A stretch of DNA of 64,000 nt from Aestuariispira insulae (GTDB taxonomy: Bacteria > Pseudomonadota > Alphaproteobacteria > UBA8366 > Aestuariispiraceae), in contig NZ_QRDW01000001.1 in NCBI RefSeq assembly GCF_003385955.1, positions 186,001 through 250,000 of the forward strand, read 5' to 3'. Every line of letters begins with the position of its first letter. The stretch's first letter is position 1. A program made the translations under genes and the position numbers. Below, piece by piece: positions 37,350 to 45,666 of the stretch. The notes under the pieces are model-generated. The model was not told the DNA's origin. It was given only the letters and a program-made list of their open reading frames with translations, and did no database searches.

Positions 37350-38243
37350 ATGAAAAACATCCCCCTCAATGGCTTGCGGGCCTTTGCTGCCATCTACGAA
37401 ACCGGCGGCATCAGACCGGCGGCCAGATCCCTGTCCATCACGCATTCATCCGTCAGCCGTCATCTGCGCGAATTAGAGGCCTGGTTGGGGGTTACGCTGG
37501 TCAGCCACGAAGGGGGGCGGAAAAATCTATCCTTCACGGCCCAGGGGGAAATGCTTGGCCGTGACAGCCTGAAACAACTGCGCGCCCTGGACAGCAGTTG
37601 TGCCGCCATCCGTGAAATGACCGGCAGCAATACGGTAACCATCGCAACGACCCCCTCATTTGCCGCACGCTGGCTCCTGCCCCGTCTCGCCCGTTTCAAC
37701 GAGGATCATCCCGCCATAGAAGTTTCCGTCATCGCCGACCAGAAAATCCACCACCCAAATGATGCACGGGTCGACTTCAACATCAGGATGGGCAAAGGCC
37801 CCTGGTCCGGGGTCAATTGTCTGCCCTTGATGGATGAAACTCTTTTTCCCGTTGCAGGACGCGAGTTTTTTGAGTGTCACGGGCCCGATATTGCCCTGGC
37901 CGACCATACCCTGCTGCATGACCGGGACCCGCAAACATCCTGGCAAAGCTGGCAATCTGTTTTTCCGCAGGAAATTCCCAATTTAGGGAAAGGGCCGCGT
38001 TTTGCATCTTCTGACCTGCTGCTACGGGCGGCCGCACAAAATCTGGGCATCGCCCTAGCCCGGGAGAGACTGGCGGAAGAGGATCTGGCCATTGGCAACC
38101 TTAAGCGTCTCTACCCCGAACAAAAGATCCATCTGGCCCGGGCCTATTGGATCATTCAGCCGGAAGGCGGCTCTCCCAGAGGGGCTGTCCAGGTCCTCAT
38201 TAATTGGCTGCGACAAGAGGCACGCAACAAATCTCTGGCATAA
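37350..38243 (+). CDS. LysR-type regulator, GcvA-like
   Basis: A 297-residue protein with HTH GLRAFAAIYETGGIRPAARSLSITHSSVSRHLRELE and GcvA-type effector domain (TPSFAARWLLPRLARFNEDHPAIEVSV, LRAAAQNLGIALARERLAEEDLAIGNLKRLYP). It is divergent from the GST-LysE pair (100 bp apart) and is its likely regulator. The initiation region is odd: a palindrome abuts the ATG. Confidence 0.9.
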   Translation: MKNIPLNGLRAFAAIYETGGIRPAARSLSITHSSVSRHLRELEAWLGVTLVSHEGGRKNLSFTAQGEMLGRDSLKQLRALDSSCAAIREMTGSNTVTIATTPSFAARWLLPRLARFNEDHPAIEVSVIADQKIHHPNDARVDFNIRMGKGPWSGVNCLPLMDETLFPVAGREFFECHGPDIALADHTLLHDRDPQTSWQSWQSVFPQEIPNLGKGPRFASSDLLLRAAAQNLGIALARERLAEEDLAIGNLKRLYPEQKIHLARAYWIIQPEGGSPRGAVQVLINWLRQEARNKSLA

Positions 38244-38336
38244 AATGATAATTCCCATCCGATATTGTCACGGAACAAAGCCCACCCTAGGATTTGCCTT
38301 CCGATTTCACACAGGCCGTAAGAAAGACCGTGCCCC

Positions 38337-38618
38337 ATGAGTAAGATAATCCTGTCCGGCTGGATCTCTGTTCCCGCAGAAAAAATGGCTGCCATGCCTG
38401 AACAGTTAAAAGACCATATCGCCCTGACCCGCGCCGAACCGGGTAACATCATCTTCAATGTTGACCAGGATCCGGACAATCCGCAGCGATATACTGTCTA
38501 TGAGGAATTTGTTGATCAGGCGGCGTTCGACCGTCATCAGGAACGGGCCAAAACCTCCCCCTGGGGCGCCTTTTCCGTTGGGATTGAACGTGATTACACC
38601 ATTAGGACAGCCGATTAA
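38337..38618 (+). CDS. antibiotic biosynthesis monooxygenase (ABM)-domain protein
   Basis: A 93-residue single ABM domain (dimeric alpha/beta barrel): SGWISVPAEKMAAMPEQL, ALTRAEPGNIIFNVDQDPD, YTVYEEFVDQAAFDRHQ. Such proteins act as cofactor-free monooxygenases on quinol-like substrates or have other uses. The catalytic details cannot be read. It lies between the LysR gene and alr and may be a single gene. Confidence 0.88.
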   Translation: MSKIILSGWISVPAEKMAAMPEQLKDHIALTRAEPGNIIFNVDQDPDNPQRYTVYEEFVDQAAFDRHQERAKTSPWGAFSVGIERDYTIRTAD

Positions 38619-38632
38619 TACCCCCCTCGATC

Positions 38633-39790
38633 TCAAGGAGTGACAGCACTGTATCGAATAGGCGCGACAATACCCGTCTGCAGATCCAGATGGCCGGTCC
38701 CAGCCATTCTTGCAAGCTCATCAGGCGTCTGTACCTGACCAGCCTGCTCCCCGATCAGCACAACCTCCTCGCCGGCCTGGACTGGTGGTCCTGGAACCTG
38801 GGCAACGCTGATCACCGCACTGGACGAACTTATCCCCCCGCGAACCGGGCAGCGGATGCCACGGACCAGGACTTCGCCTGCGCCATCCGCCAACGTTTTT
38901 TTCAGGCCATCTGCATAACCGACCGGCAAAGTGGCCAGCCGCTCCTCGCTCTTTGCCACATAGCGGCTGCCATAACCAACACGCGCACCCGGCGGCACAT
39001 CGCGCACCTGAGCGATCCAGCTGTGCCAGCGCAGGCAGGGCCGGATTCCCTCCGGCAGCGCCACTAAATTGCTTGTCGCCTCACCAAATAGGATCGCTCC
39101 GCAACGGACCATGTCATAATCCTCCCGCACCCGATTGAGCCTGAGGGAGGCCGCAGAATTGCCCACATGGGTCATGCACTCATCGGGCAGCCAATGCCGA
39201 ACCGCCCGGAACGCTTCATCAAAATCATCCAATTCAGCATGTGTCGTCTCCAGCGCTGCCTTGTCCCCATCCGCATTGGCCAAATGGGACATCAGCCCCC
39301 GAACCCGGTCCGGTCCCAGCCTGCGCACAGCCTGCACCAGGTCATCCAGATGGCTAGGCACACCAAAACCTTCGCGCCCCATGGAGCAGTCCAGGGTCAC
39401 GGACACCGGCATCGGCGCGGCAAAGCTCAGCGCCCGTTCGGCATCTTCCAGCGAACCAACAGGCTCAATCACATGCCAGTCCCTTTCAAGCGCCTCTTCA
39501 AGCTCCCAAGGCAATGGCGGCCGGATACGCCAGATCCTGGCTTGTTCCAGAAGCCGTCCGCCTTCGTCGCGCAATATGGCTATTTCCCGGTTATTGACGA
39601 CGGCAAAATCCTCCACTCCCTGGGCGGCGATGACGCGTGCACATTCCAGCAAACCATGGCCATAAGCATTATTCTTCAATACCGCACATAACCTGGCAGG
39701 CCGCATCGCCTGAATCAGGCGACGGGTATTTTCCGCAAGGATCTCCAGATCAACGACAATTTCATGGAATGGTGCATATGCGCCAGTCAT
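38633..39790 (-). CDS. alr: alanine racemase
   Basis: A PLP enzyme interconverting L- and D-alanine. From the ATG at 39790 (MTGAYAPFHEIVVDLEIL; AGGGG upstream) it has 385 residues. The PLP lysine lies in CAVLKNNAYGHG. Other motifs are LDCSMGREGFGVP, RGLMSHLANADG and RVGYGSRYVAKSEERLATLPVGYADG, the last containing the catalytic tyrosine region. It lies downstream of a sodium:alanine symporter, with a terminator between the two. That placement suggests alanine catabolism rather than only cell-wall supply. Confidence 0.92.
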   Translation of the reverse strand: MTGAYAPFHEIVVDLEILAENTRRLIQAMRPARLCAVLKNNAYGHGLLECARVIAAQGVEDFAVVNNREIAILRDEGGRLLEQARIWRIRPPLPWELEEALERDWHVIEPVGSLEDAERALSFAAPMPVSVTLDCSMGREGFGVPSHLDDLVQAVRRLGPDRVRGLMSHLANADGDKAALETTHAELDDFDEAFRAVRHWLPDECMTHVGNSAASLRLNRVREDYDMVRCGAILFGEATSNLVALPEGIRPCLRWHSWIAQVRDVPPGARVGYGSRYVAKSEERLATLPVGYADGLKKTLADGAGEVLVRGIRCPVRGGISSSSAVISVAQVPGPPVQAGEEVVLIGEQAGQVQTPDELARMAGTGHLDLQTGIVAPIRYSAVTP

Positions 39791-39823
39791 GCCAGACCGC
39801 CCCTTATCAATAAAAACCAAGAA

Positions 39824-39856
39824 AAAGGGCGCCCGGAAGAACCGGACGCCCCCGTT
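39824..39856 (-). terminator. terminator-like hairpin between the symporter gene and alr
   Basis: The stem GGGCGCCCGG / CCGGACGCCC (39827-39836 with 39842-39851, one mismatch) has a 5-nt loop. On the minus strand it continues CTTTTTCTTGG. It would end the symporter transcript or reduce read-through into alr. Confidence 0.75.
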
Positions 39857-39875
39857 TCATCAAACTCACGTCAGA

Positions 39876-41303
39876 TCAGTTTTCAACCTTGCCGGTCCAG
39901 GCCGTCCGGTCCAGATCAAGATCCGGGAAATCATCCGGATTGAGAACAGGACGGTCGACCCCGGCTTTCAGCTGTTTCCGGAAATCCGCCAGCACCCGCA
40001 GGCAGGTTGGCAACAGCATCATGATGACCACCAGGTTGACCAGGGCCAGCAGCCCCATGGCCGGATCGGAGAAGAAGAAGACCGCGGTCGCGCCCGGTGC
40101 CACTGCGCCCAGGAAGATGATCCCCATGATCGCGACCCTCAGGCCGTTGATCGCCAGCTTGCTCTTGGTGATCACGCTCAGTGCATTTTCACCCAGATAA
40201 TAATTGTAGATGATCGAGCTGAAGGCGAAGAGCAGGATGATGAAGGTCAGGAAATAGCGCGTCCAATCGCCCAGATGTGAAGCCAGCGACTGCTGGGTCA
40301 GCACCACGCCGTCAATTTCCGCGCCCGGCACATAGACATCGCCCAAAAGGATGACAAATGCCGTGCAGGAGCAAATGACAATGGTGTCAATGAAAACGGA
40401 GAAGGATTGCGTGATGCCCTGGCTGATCGGATGGCGCACATGTGCTGTGGCCGCAACGTTCGGGGCGGAACCAAGCCCCGCCTCGTTGGAGAAAAGCCCC
40501 CGGCGCAAGCCTTGCGCGATCGCGGCACCCATGCCGCCACCTACAGCTTCTTCCAGACCAAAGGCATTCTGGATGATGGAAACGAATACCGCCGGCAAAT
40601 CACCTGCATTCATCACGATGACAACCAGCGCCATGAGGATATAGCCCAGTGCCATCACCGGGATGACCACATCGGCCACTTTAGCGATCCGGCGGATACC
40701 GCCAAAGACAACGAAACCGGAAATCACCGTCAGGAGGGCACCGGTGATATAGCGGCTGACGCCCAGGCTTTCTTCGGCGGCACCTGCCACCGTGTTGCCC
40801 TGAAACGCGTTGAAACCAATGGCAAAAGACGCAATCAGGCAGACAGCGTAAACGATCGCCAGCCATTTATACTGCTGGCCAAGGCCATGGATGATCGCGC
40901 GCGCCGGGCCGCCGCGGAAATCGCCGTTTTCCTGGCGGCGCTTGTAGAGCTGAGCCAGCGAGCATTCCACCAGACTGGTGGCCATGCCAACAAGGGCGAT
41001 CACCCACATCCAGAAAACCGCACCAGGCCCGCCCAGGGTGATCGCAACGGCAACACCGGCGATATTCCCACCGCCAACGCGCCCACCAACGGAGACCAAT
41101 AGCGCCTCACGGGCGGAAATGGAAGTTGGATCGCCGCTTTGGTTTTTCGACGAGAGAACGCGGAACATGCGTTTGAAGAACTGAAACTGGACAAAGCCAG
41201 TCATCAGCGTGATGAAGACACCAAACACAACCAGAATGGGGATCAAAGACCACCCCCATGTCAGATCGCCGATGGCGCCAAAAATCGTTTCTAGGAATCC
41301 CAT
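39876..41303 (-). CDS. sodium:alanine/glycine symporter (AGCS family)
   Basis: A 475-residue, about ten-helix sodium-coupled amino acid importer. The AGCS signatures are GVFITLMTGFVQFQFFKRMF, VGGRVGGGNIAGVAVAITLGGPGAVFWMWV and GLRRGLFSNEAGLGSAPN. Expected substrates are alanine or glycine. alr lies downstream on the same strand. The upstream leader on the minus strand has two consecutive hairpins (41377-41355 and 41400-41381). A GlxA-type regulator is divergent. Confidence 0.94.
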   Translation of the reverse strand: MGFLETIFGAIGDLTWGWSLIPILVVFGVFITLMTGFVQFQFFKRMFRVLSSKNQSGDPTSISAREALLVSVGGRVGGGNIAGVAVAITLGGPGAVFWMWVIALVGMATSLVECSLAQLYKRRQENGDFRGGPARAIIHGLGQQYKWLAIVYAVCLIASFAIGFNAFQGNTVAGAAEESLGVSRYITGALLTVISGFVVFGGIRRIAKVADVVIPVMALGYILMALVVIVMNAGDLPAVFVSIIQNAFGLEEAVGGGMGAAIAQGLRRGLFSNEAGLGSAPNVAATAHVRHPISQGITQSFSVFIDTIVICSCTAFVILLGDVYVPGAEIDGVVLTQQSLASHLGDWTRYFLTFIILLFAFSSIIYNYYLGENALSVITKSKLAINGLRVAIMGIIFLGAVAPGATAVFFFSDPAMGLLALVNLVVIMMLLPTCLRVLADFRKQLKAGVDRPVLNPDDFPDLDLDRTAWTGKVEN

Positions 41304-41608
41304 TTTCTATACTTTCCCGTAATGTCCCCAAGAACAAGAATGTGACAGCTCTCCCGAAGGCTTATGAAATGCCTTCGTTAAAGAGCTTAGCCGAGCCCTT
41401 GAATAAGGTTGCTACCGAAGCTCGACAAATTGCATAATAAAACCGACAGATTGTGACGGTATCAATCGCGGCGCATTCTTATCAGAAGAGGTATTCAGGA
41501 GACAGGCTCAATTTGCGAGAGACATGGGATAGCATCAAGAAAGCAACACAAGCATTTGTATTACAAAACAAATATCATGAATAAACTTAACCCGGCAGCC
41601 CTGAAATT
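41304..41608. other. 305-bp divergent region with a structured leader for the symporter
   Basis: The region lies between the AGCS symporter (minus) and the GlxA-type regulator (plus). It holds two adjacent hairpins in the minus-strand leader: AAGGGCT/AGCTCTT (41400-41381, with one G-U pair) and CGAAGGC/GCCTTCG (41377-41355). The rest is unremarkable and AT-rich near 41550-41590. No RNA gene or short ORF with a good ribosome site was seen. Confidence 0.6.
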
Positions 41609-42586
41609 ATGATCACCAGCCATGAAAAACCGGATTTACATGTCGGTTTTATCTTATGTGATGAATTTCCGCTGCTGTCGCTCAGCGGTTTTATCGAGGC
41701 CCTGCGCCATGCCGCCGATATCGGGGATACCAGCCGCAAACTATTCTGCTCCTGGTCGATCATGGAGGAAAACCTAAAGCCTGGCCTGTCCAGCTGTGGC
41801 ATCCCGGTGCCCGCCACCAGCCGCCTGCTGCCGTCCGAGCAGCTGGATTATGTCGCCGTGGTCGGGCCTTTGCTGCGCAACATCGATCATGTCCCCAGAG
41901 CCATCCACGATTATCTGAGAAAAATGCATGATCACCGTATTCCCCTGATCGGACTATGCACCGGGTCCTTTGTATTGGCTGATGCCGGGATCATGGCTAA
42001 CCGAACCGCCAGCCTGCACCCCTATCATGTGCAGGATTTCCGGTCCCGCCACCCCAACCTGCGCTGCCTGCAGGATCGTGACTATCTGGAGGATAAGGGG
42101 ATTTTCACCGCCCCCGGCGGCGTTTCCGCCATCGGCCTGGCAACCGATCTGATCGCCCGCCATTGCAGCGATGCGCAGGCCGCCAAGGCGGTTTTCCAGA
42201 TGACCATGTCACATCAACAGGCCGGAACCATGCGCATCGATGCGCTGGACCGGAAACGCGCAGGGGATTACCGGGTGCGCAAGGCGGTTTCCTATATGGA
42301 GCGCAATATCGGCACCCCGGACAAGGTTTCCGGCCTGGCTACCAGGCTCGGCATCTCCGAACGCCAGTTGGAACGGCTGTTCCGCAGTGAGTTTGGCATA
42401 TCGCCCAAGGTTTATTGGATGGATCTGCGTCTGAATTTCGGTCGCTGGCAATTGCTGCATACCAGCAAGTCAGTCACCCAAATCGCCTATGAAGCAGGCT
42501 TCAACGACTGCGCCCATTTCATCCATCATTTCCGAAAGAAATTCGAACAGACGCCGGGGATACTGCGCAGCGCCAACAATAACTGA
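41609..42586 (+). CDS. GlxA-family transcriptional regulator (DJ-1/PfpI domain plus AraC HTH)
   Basis: It has 325 residues. The N-terminal DJ-1/PfpI-like sensor domain (about 10-190) has Cys in GLCTGSFVLADAGIM and HPYHVQDFRSRHPNL. The C-terminal AraC domain (about 220-320) contains VSGLATRLGISERQLERLFRS, VTQIAYEAGFNDCAHFIHHFRKKFEQTPG. Relatives such as CdhR, GbdR and ArgR control carnitine, betaine or arginine breakdown. It is divergent from the alanine symporter, which is one possible target. The ATG has no strong ribosome site. Confidence 0.9.
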   Translation: MITSHEKPDLHVGFILCDEFPLLSLSGFIEALRHAADIGDTSRKLFCSWSIMEENLKPGLSSCGIPVPATSRLLPSEQLDYVAVVGPLLRNIDHVPRAIHDYLRKMHDHRIPLIGLCTGSFVLADAGIMANRTASLHPYHVQDFRSRHPNLRCLQDRDYLEDKGIFTAPGGVSAIGLATDLIARHCSDAQAAKAVFQMTMSHQQAGTMRIDALDRKRAGDYRVRKAVSYMERNIGTPDKVSGLATRLGISERQLERLFRSEFGISPKVYWMDLRLNFGRWQLLHTSKSVTQIAYEAGFNDCAHFIHHFRKKFEQTPGILRSANNN

Positions 42587-42611
42587 TTATGCGGCTGTTA
42601 AAGCACAAAAG

Positions 42612-42640
42612 AAAAGGGTCGCCGAAGCGACCCTTTTCCT
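42612..42640. terminator. bidirectional terminator between the GlxA gene and rpsI
   Basis: A perfect 11-bp stem, AAAAGGGTCGC (42612-42622) and GCGACCCTTTT (42627-42637), has loop CGAA (a stable tetraloop-like). Poly-T occurs on both strands, so it serves the regulator gene and rpsI. Confidence 0.9.
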
Positions 42641-42663
42641 GAACTTTGCAGCTCGAAACGCGA

Positions 42664-43158
42664 TTAACGTTTGGAGAACTGGAAGCTACGACGGGCTTTC
42701 GCCTTACCGTATTTCTTACGTTCAACAACGCGGCTGTCGCGGGTCAGGTAGCCACCGGACTTCAGAACCGGGCGCAGGGCCGGCTCGAAGGCAACCAGGG
42801 CTTTGGATATGCCATGACGGATGGCACCGGCCTGACCGGACAGGCCACCACCGGTAACGGTGGCGTATACGTCGAACTGGTCAACGCGCTCAGCCTGTTC
42901 AAACGGCTGCTTCATGATCATGCGCAGAACCGGACGGGCGAAATAGGTTTCGATTTCGCGACCGTTGATTTCCACTTTACCGGAACCCGGCTTGATCCAA
43001 ACGCGGGCAATGGCGTTTTTCCGTTTACCGGTTGCATAGGCACGGCCCTGAGCGTCGATTTTCGGCTCGGCCGGTGCAGCAGCTTCAGCAGCAGCGGCAG
43101 CCTGACCGGAAACCGCGTCACCCAGCTGGGACAGGTCATTCAAGGTTTCGTCAGCCAT
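42664..43158 (-). CDS. rpsI: 30S ribosomal protein S9
   Basis: It has 164 residues. The S9 core starts at [19 protein letters not shown] and ends in the typical basic tail (RRSFQFSKR), which reaches the P-site tRNA. An Ala/Pro-rich N-terminal extension of about 35 residues precedes it ([16 protein letters not shown]), as in other alphaproteobacteria. It lies 2 bp after rplM and is co-transcribed with it. Confidence 0.97.
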   Translation of the reverse strand: MADETLNDLSQLGDAVSGQAAAAAEAAAPAEPKIDAQGRAYATGKRKNAIARVWIKPGSGKVEINGREIETYFARPVLRMIMKQPFEQAERVDQFDVYATVTGGGLSGQAGAIRHGISKALVAFEPALRPVLKSGGYLTRDSRVVERKKYGKAKARRSFQFSKR

Positions 43159-43160
43159 GA

Positions 43161-43625
43161 TTAGGCGCTCCGCTTGTTCTTAGAGTTACGGCTGGCAAGG
43201 TCCAGCACTTCCGGCTGCTGAGCGTCATGCGGATGCTCGGCACCGGCATAGACTTTCAGGTTGCGCATCTGGTCGCGACCGAGCGGGCCACGCGGGATCA
43301 TGCGCTGAACGGCTTTCTGGATCACGCGCTCCGGATGCTCACCTTCCAGCAGCTGGCCCATGGTACGGGACTTGATGCCGCCCACGTAACCGGTATGCCA
43401 GTAGAATTTCTTGTCGGTCATCTTGCGGCCGGTCAGGGCAACCTTCTCAGCGTTGATGATGATGACATTGTCGCCACAATCCATATGCGGGGTGTAGGTG
43501 GCTTTGTGCTTGCCGCGAAGAATCTTGGAAACTTCAGCAGCCAAGCGGCCGAGAACCAGGCCTTCTGCATCGATAAGGATCCATTTCTTATCGATCTCGC
43601 CTGCTTTCATCGAGTAGGTTTTCAT
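43161..43625 (-). CDS. rplM: 50S ribosomal protein L13
   Basis: It has 154 residues, with L13 motifs [45 protein letters not shown] and [23 protein letters not shown]. It is the first gene of the rplM-rpsI operon. GGCGAGACAGGT precedes the ATG. A promoter at 43722-43694 and a leader hairpin at 43683-43665 lie just upstream. Confidence 0.97.
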   Translation of the reverse strand: MKTYSMKAGEIDKKWILIDAEGLVLGRLAAEVSKILRGKHKATYTPHMDCGDNVIIINAEKVALTGRKMTDKKFYWHTGYVGGIKSRTMGQLLEGEHPERVIQKAVQRMIPRGPLGRDQMRNLKVYAGAEHPHDAQQPEVLDLASRNSKNKRSA

Positions 43626-43664
43626 ACCTGTCTCGCCTTTCAGCTAGAATAAAAAAACAAATGC

Positions 43665-43683
43665 CGCAGAGAGGTTCCCTGCG
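43665..43683 (-). promoter_or_regulatory. leader hairpin of rplM-rpsI
   Basis: On the minus strand CGCAGGGA-ACC-TCTCTGCG folds with one G-U pair, and GCATTTG plus seven T follows six bases later. With the promoter just upstream the hairpin would form at the very 5' end of the mRNA. It may act in L13 autoregulation or as an attenuator-like element. Confidence 0.4.
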
Positions 43684-43693
43684 TCTGGCCGGT

Positions 43694-43722
43694 GTTCTAA
43701 GGGATTGCCGGATTACAGTCAA
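43694..43722 (-). promoter_or_regulatory. promoter of rplM-rpsI
   Basis: On the minus strand TTGACT (43722-43717), 17 bp, TAGAAC (43699-43694). Spacing is ideal and the -35 nearly consensus. The predicted start near 43687 leaves a leader of about 60 nt. Confidence 0.65.
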
Positions 43723-43831
43723 ATGAATTTGAGTCGAAATAACCAATACATATCAAAGGCTTACAAAATAGGTATTATGATACCACACTATTTCACCTCA
43801 AATCTCGCTTATTTTCACCCGAATCCCGGGC

Positions 43832-44263
43832 TCATGATCGCGGTGGTATGGAATAAGTGCCGGTCACATGGGCGCAGGGCTCCACATCCCCTTCCGCCAG
43901 CAGCGTCATATCCCCCACCGCCAGGCGCTTGCCGATTTTGATCAATTTGGTATGGCACAGAAGGTCCGTTTCCGACGGTTTGCGCAGGAAATTGATATTC
44001 ATATTGGTAGTGACCGCCAGCGGCACCTTGCCAACCGCGCTCAACACCGCCAGCCACATGGAAAAATCAGCCAGCGCGAACATGGCCGGGCCGCAGATGG
44101 TGCCGCCTGGGCGCACATGCTTGATATCATAGGGCAGCCGGACCACACAGCTGGCATAGCCGATTTCTTCAATCCCGAAATTGTAATATTCGGTGAATGG
44201 CGCATCCGCATGCTTGATTTCATTGAATTCCTCTGCGGTGATCAACGGTTTTCTGCTGGACAT
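43832..44263 (-). CDS. PaaI-family hotdog thioesterase
   Basis: A 143-residue single hotdog domain. The central helix segment HVRPGGTICGPAMFALADFSMW contains the Asp expected for PaaI-type acyl-CoA thioesterases, and MNINFLRKPSETDLLCHTKLIKIGKR follows. The substrate is unknown. It is divergent from the crotonase gene with 73 bp between starts, which suggests shared control of acyl-CoA metabolism. Confidence 0.85.
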   Translation of the reverse strand: MSSRKPLITAEEFNEIKHADAPFTEYYNFGIEEIGYASCVVRLPYDIKHVRPGGTICGPAMFALADFSMWLAVLSAVGKVPLAVTTNMNINFLRKPSETDLLCHTKLIKIGKRLAVGDMTLLAEGDVEPCAHVTGTYSIPPRS

Positions 44264-44336
44264 CTGCCCTCCTCTTCCCTGTAATCCTTCATTATATAAG
44301 ACTGTCTTTTGCCGTCAGGATAATGCAGATCAGCCG

Positions 44337-45158
44337 ATGACCGAACCGCAAAGCAACCAAGTTGACGCAGAATCTCTGGATAATACAGGCCTTGTGCTGC
44401 GCCAGGATGAAGATTCCGTAGCCTTTCTGACCTTGAACCTGCCTGGCGCCTATAACGCGCTCAGCCTGGCGATGATGGAGGCCGTGCTCCAGGAACTGGC
44501 CAGGCTTGACCAGGATCCCGGCATTGCCGCCGTTGTGATCAAGGGCAGCGGTAAAGGTTTCTGTGCCGGTCATGACTTGAAGGAAATGCGCGCCAATCCG
44601 GATGTGGCCTTCCGGGAAAAGACCTTTGCAACCTGTTCGGCCATGATGATGGCGGTCACCCAGCTGCGCCAGCCCGTAATCGCCCAAATCCACGGCATTG
44701 CAACGGCCGCAGGTTGCCAACTGGTGGCAAGCTGTGATCTGGCGATTGCCGCGACCGATGCGAGATTTTCCACCCCCGGCGTGAATATCGGCCTTTTCTG
44801 TTCCACGCCGATGGTGGCGCTGTCACGCGCGGTCAGCCGCAAGAAAGCCATGGAGATGCTGTTGACCGGTGACATGATCGGCGCGCCGGAAGCCGCCGGA
44901 ATCGGGTTGATCAATAAATCCGTGCCCTCCGACTTGCTGGACCGCGCAGTGAAGGAGCTGGCGCAAAAAGTTGCCTCCAAGTCACCGCTGGTCCTGAAAA
45001 CCGGCAAGGAGGCCTTTTATCAGCAGATCGACATGCCCCTTGCCCAGGCCTATGACCATTGCAGCCGAATCATGGTTGAAAACATGGCCTTCAAGGATGC
45101 GGAAGAAGGCATCGATGCCTTTATCGGCAAGCGCCCACCCGTCTGGAAAGGGGAATAA
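44337..45158 (+). CDS. crotonase-superfamily protein, ECHDC3-like, lacking both hydratase glutamates
   Basis: From the ATG at 44337 it has 273 residues; a reading from 44193 would overlap the divergent thioesterase gene. The crotonase fold is clear: GKGFCAGHDLKEM gives the first oxyanion-hole segment and GIATAAGCQLVASCD the second. Where enoyl-CoA hydratases carry catalytic Glu (CEL and QPEI), this protein has Gln (CQL) and Gly (TPGV). So ordinary hydratase activity is unlikely, although CoA-ester binding should persist. NIGLFCSTPMVALSRAV matches the ECHDC3 type. It lies 2 bp ahead of a CoA-binding protein gene. Confidence 0.88.
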   Translation: MTEPQSNQVDAESLDNTGLVLRQDEDSVAFLTLNLPGAYNALSLAMMEAVLQELARLDQDPGIAAVVIKGSGKGFCAGHDLKEMRANPDVAFREKTFATCSAMMMAVTQLRQPVIAQIHGIATAAGCQLVASCDLAIAATDARFSTPGVNIGLFCSTPMVALSRAVSRKKAMEMLLTGDMIGAPEAAGIGLINKSVPSDLLDRAVKELAQKVASKSPLVLKTGKEAFYQQIDMPLAQAYDHCSRIMVENMAFKDAEEGIDAFIGKRPPVWKGE

Positions 45159-45160
45159 TC

Positions 45161-45661
45161 ATGTCCATGCCTCACTTCGACCATGACCAGGATTATTATT
45201 CCGACATCTATATCCGCGGCATCCTGCAGGAACGGCCCGTGATCGCCCTGGTCGGTGCCAGTGCCAACTGGAACAGGCCCAGTTTTTTTGTGCAGAAATA
45301 CCTGCTGGCCAAAGGCTATGACGTTATTCCCGTCAATCCGGGACAGGCGGGCAACGAGATCCTGGGACAAAAGGTTTATGCCAGCTTGAAAGACATCCCG
45401 GTCCCGGTGGGCCTGGTTGATATTTTCAGGAATGCGGAAGCTGCAGGACCAATCACCGACGAAGCCATCGAAATTGGCGCAAAGACCGTTTGGATGCAGT
45501 TGAGTGTAGTCAATCGGGACGCCGCCGCCCGCGCAGAGGAAGCCGGATTGAAGGTGGTGATGAACCGCTGTCCGAAGATTGAATATGCAAGATTAAGCGG
45601 CGAGCTGGGCTGGAACGGTATCAACAGCCGGGTGATCACCGCCAAAAAACGTGTTATCTGA
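45161..45661 (+). CDS. CoA-binding domain protein (YccU-like)
   Basis: A 166-residue single Rossmann-type CoA-binding domain (succinyl-CoA-synthetase alpha type): VIALVGASANWNRPSFFVQ, YDVIPVNPGQAGNEILGQKVYASL, VDIFRNAEAAGPITDEAI, and the Cys near VVMNRCPKIEY. No catalytic partner domain is present, so the function is unknown. It follows the crotonase gene by 2 bp, and the two are surely translated together. Confidence 0.92.
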   Translation: MSMPHFDHDQDYYSDIYIRGILQERPVIALVGASANWNRPSFFVQKYLLAKGYDVIPVNPGQAGNEILGQKVYASLKDIPVPVGLVDIFRNAEAAGPITDEAIEIGAKTVWMQLSVVNRDAAARAEEAGLKVVMNRCPKIEYARLSGELGWNGINSRVITAKKRVI

Positions 45662-45666
45662 TCCGG

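Noticed and set aside
41304-41480. Glycine riboswitch ahead of the AGCS symporter
   Set aside because: The conserved aptamer core (GCCGAAGGnGCAA type, and the tandem second aptamer) is not present; only simple hairpins are.
43771-43784. GGTAT-TATG-ATACC inverted repeat as operator
   Set aside because: It lies downstream of the thioesterase gene and behind the rplM promoter; the arms are only 5 bp, so chance is likely.
44193-44336. Extra 48 N-terminal residues for the crotonase-type protein
   Set aside because: They would overlap the start of the divergent thioesterase gene and carry no conserved sequence.
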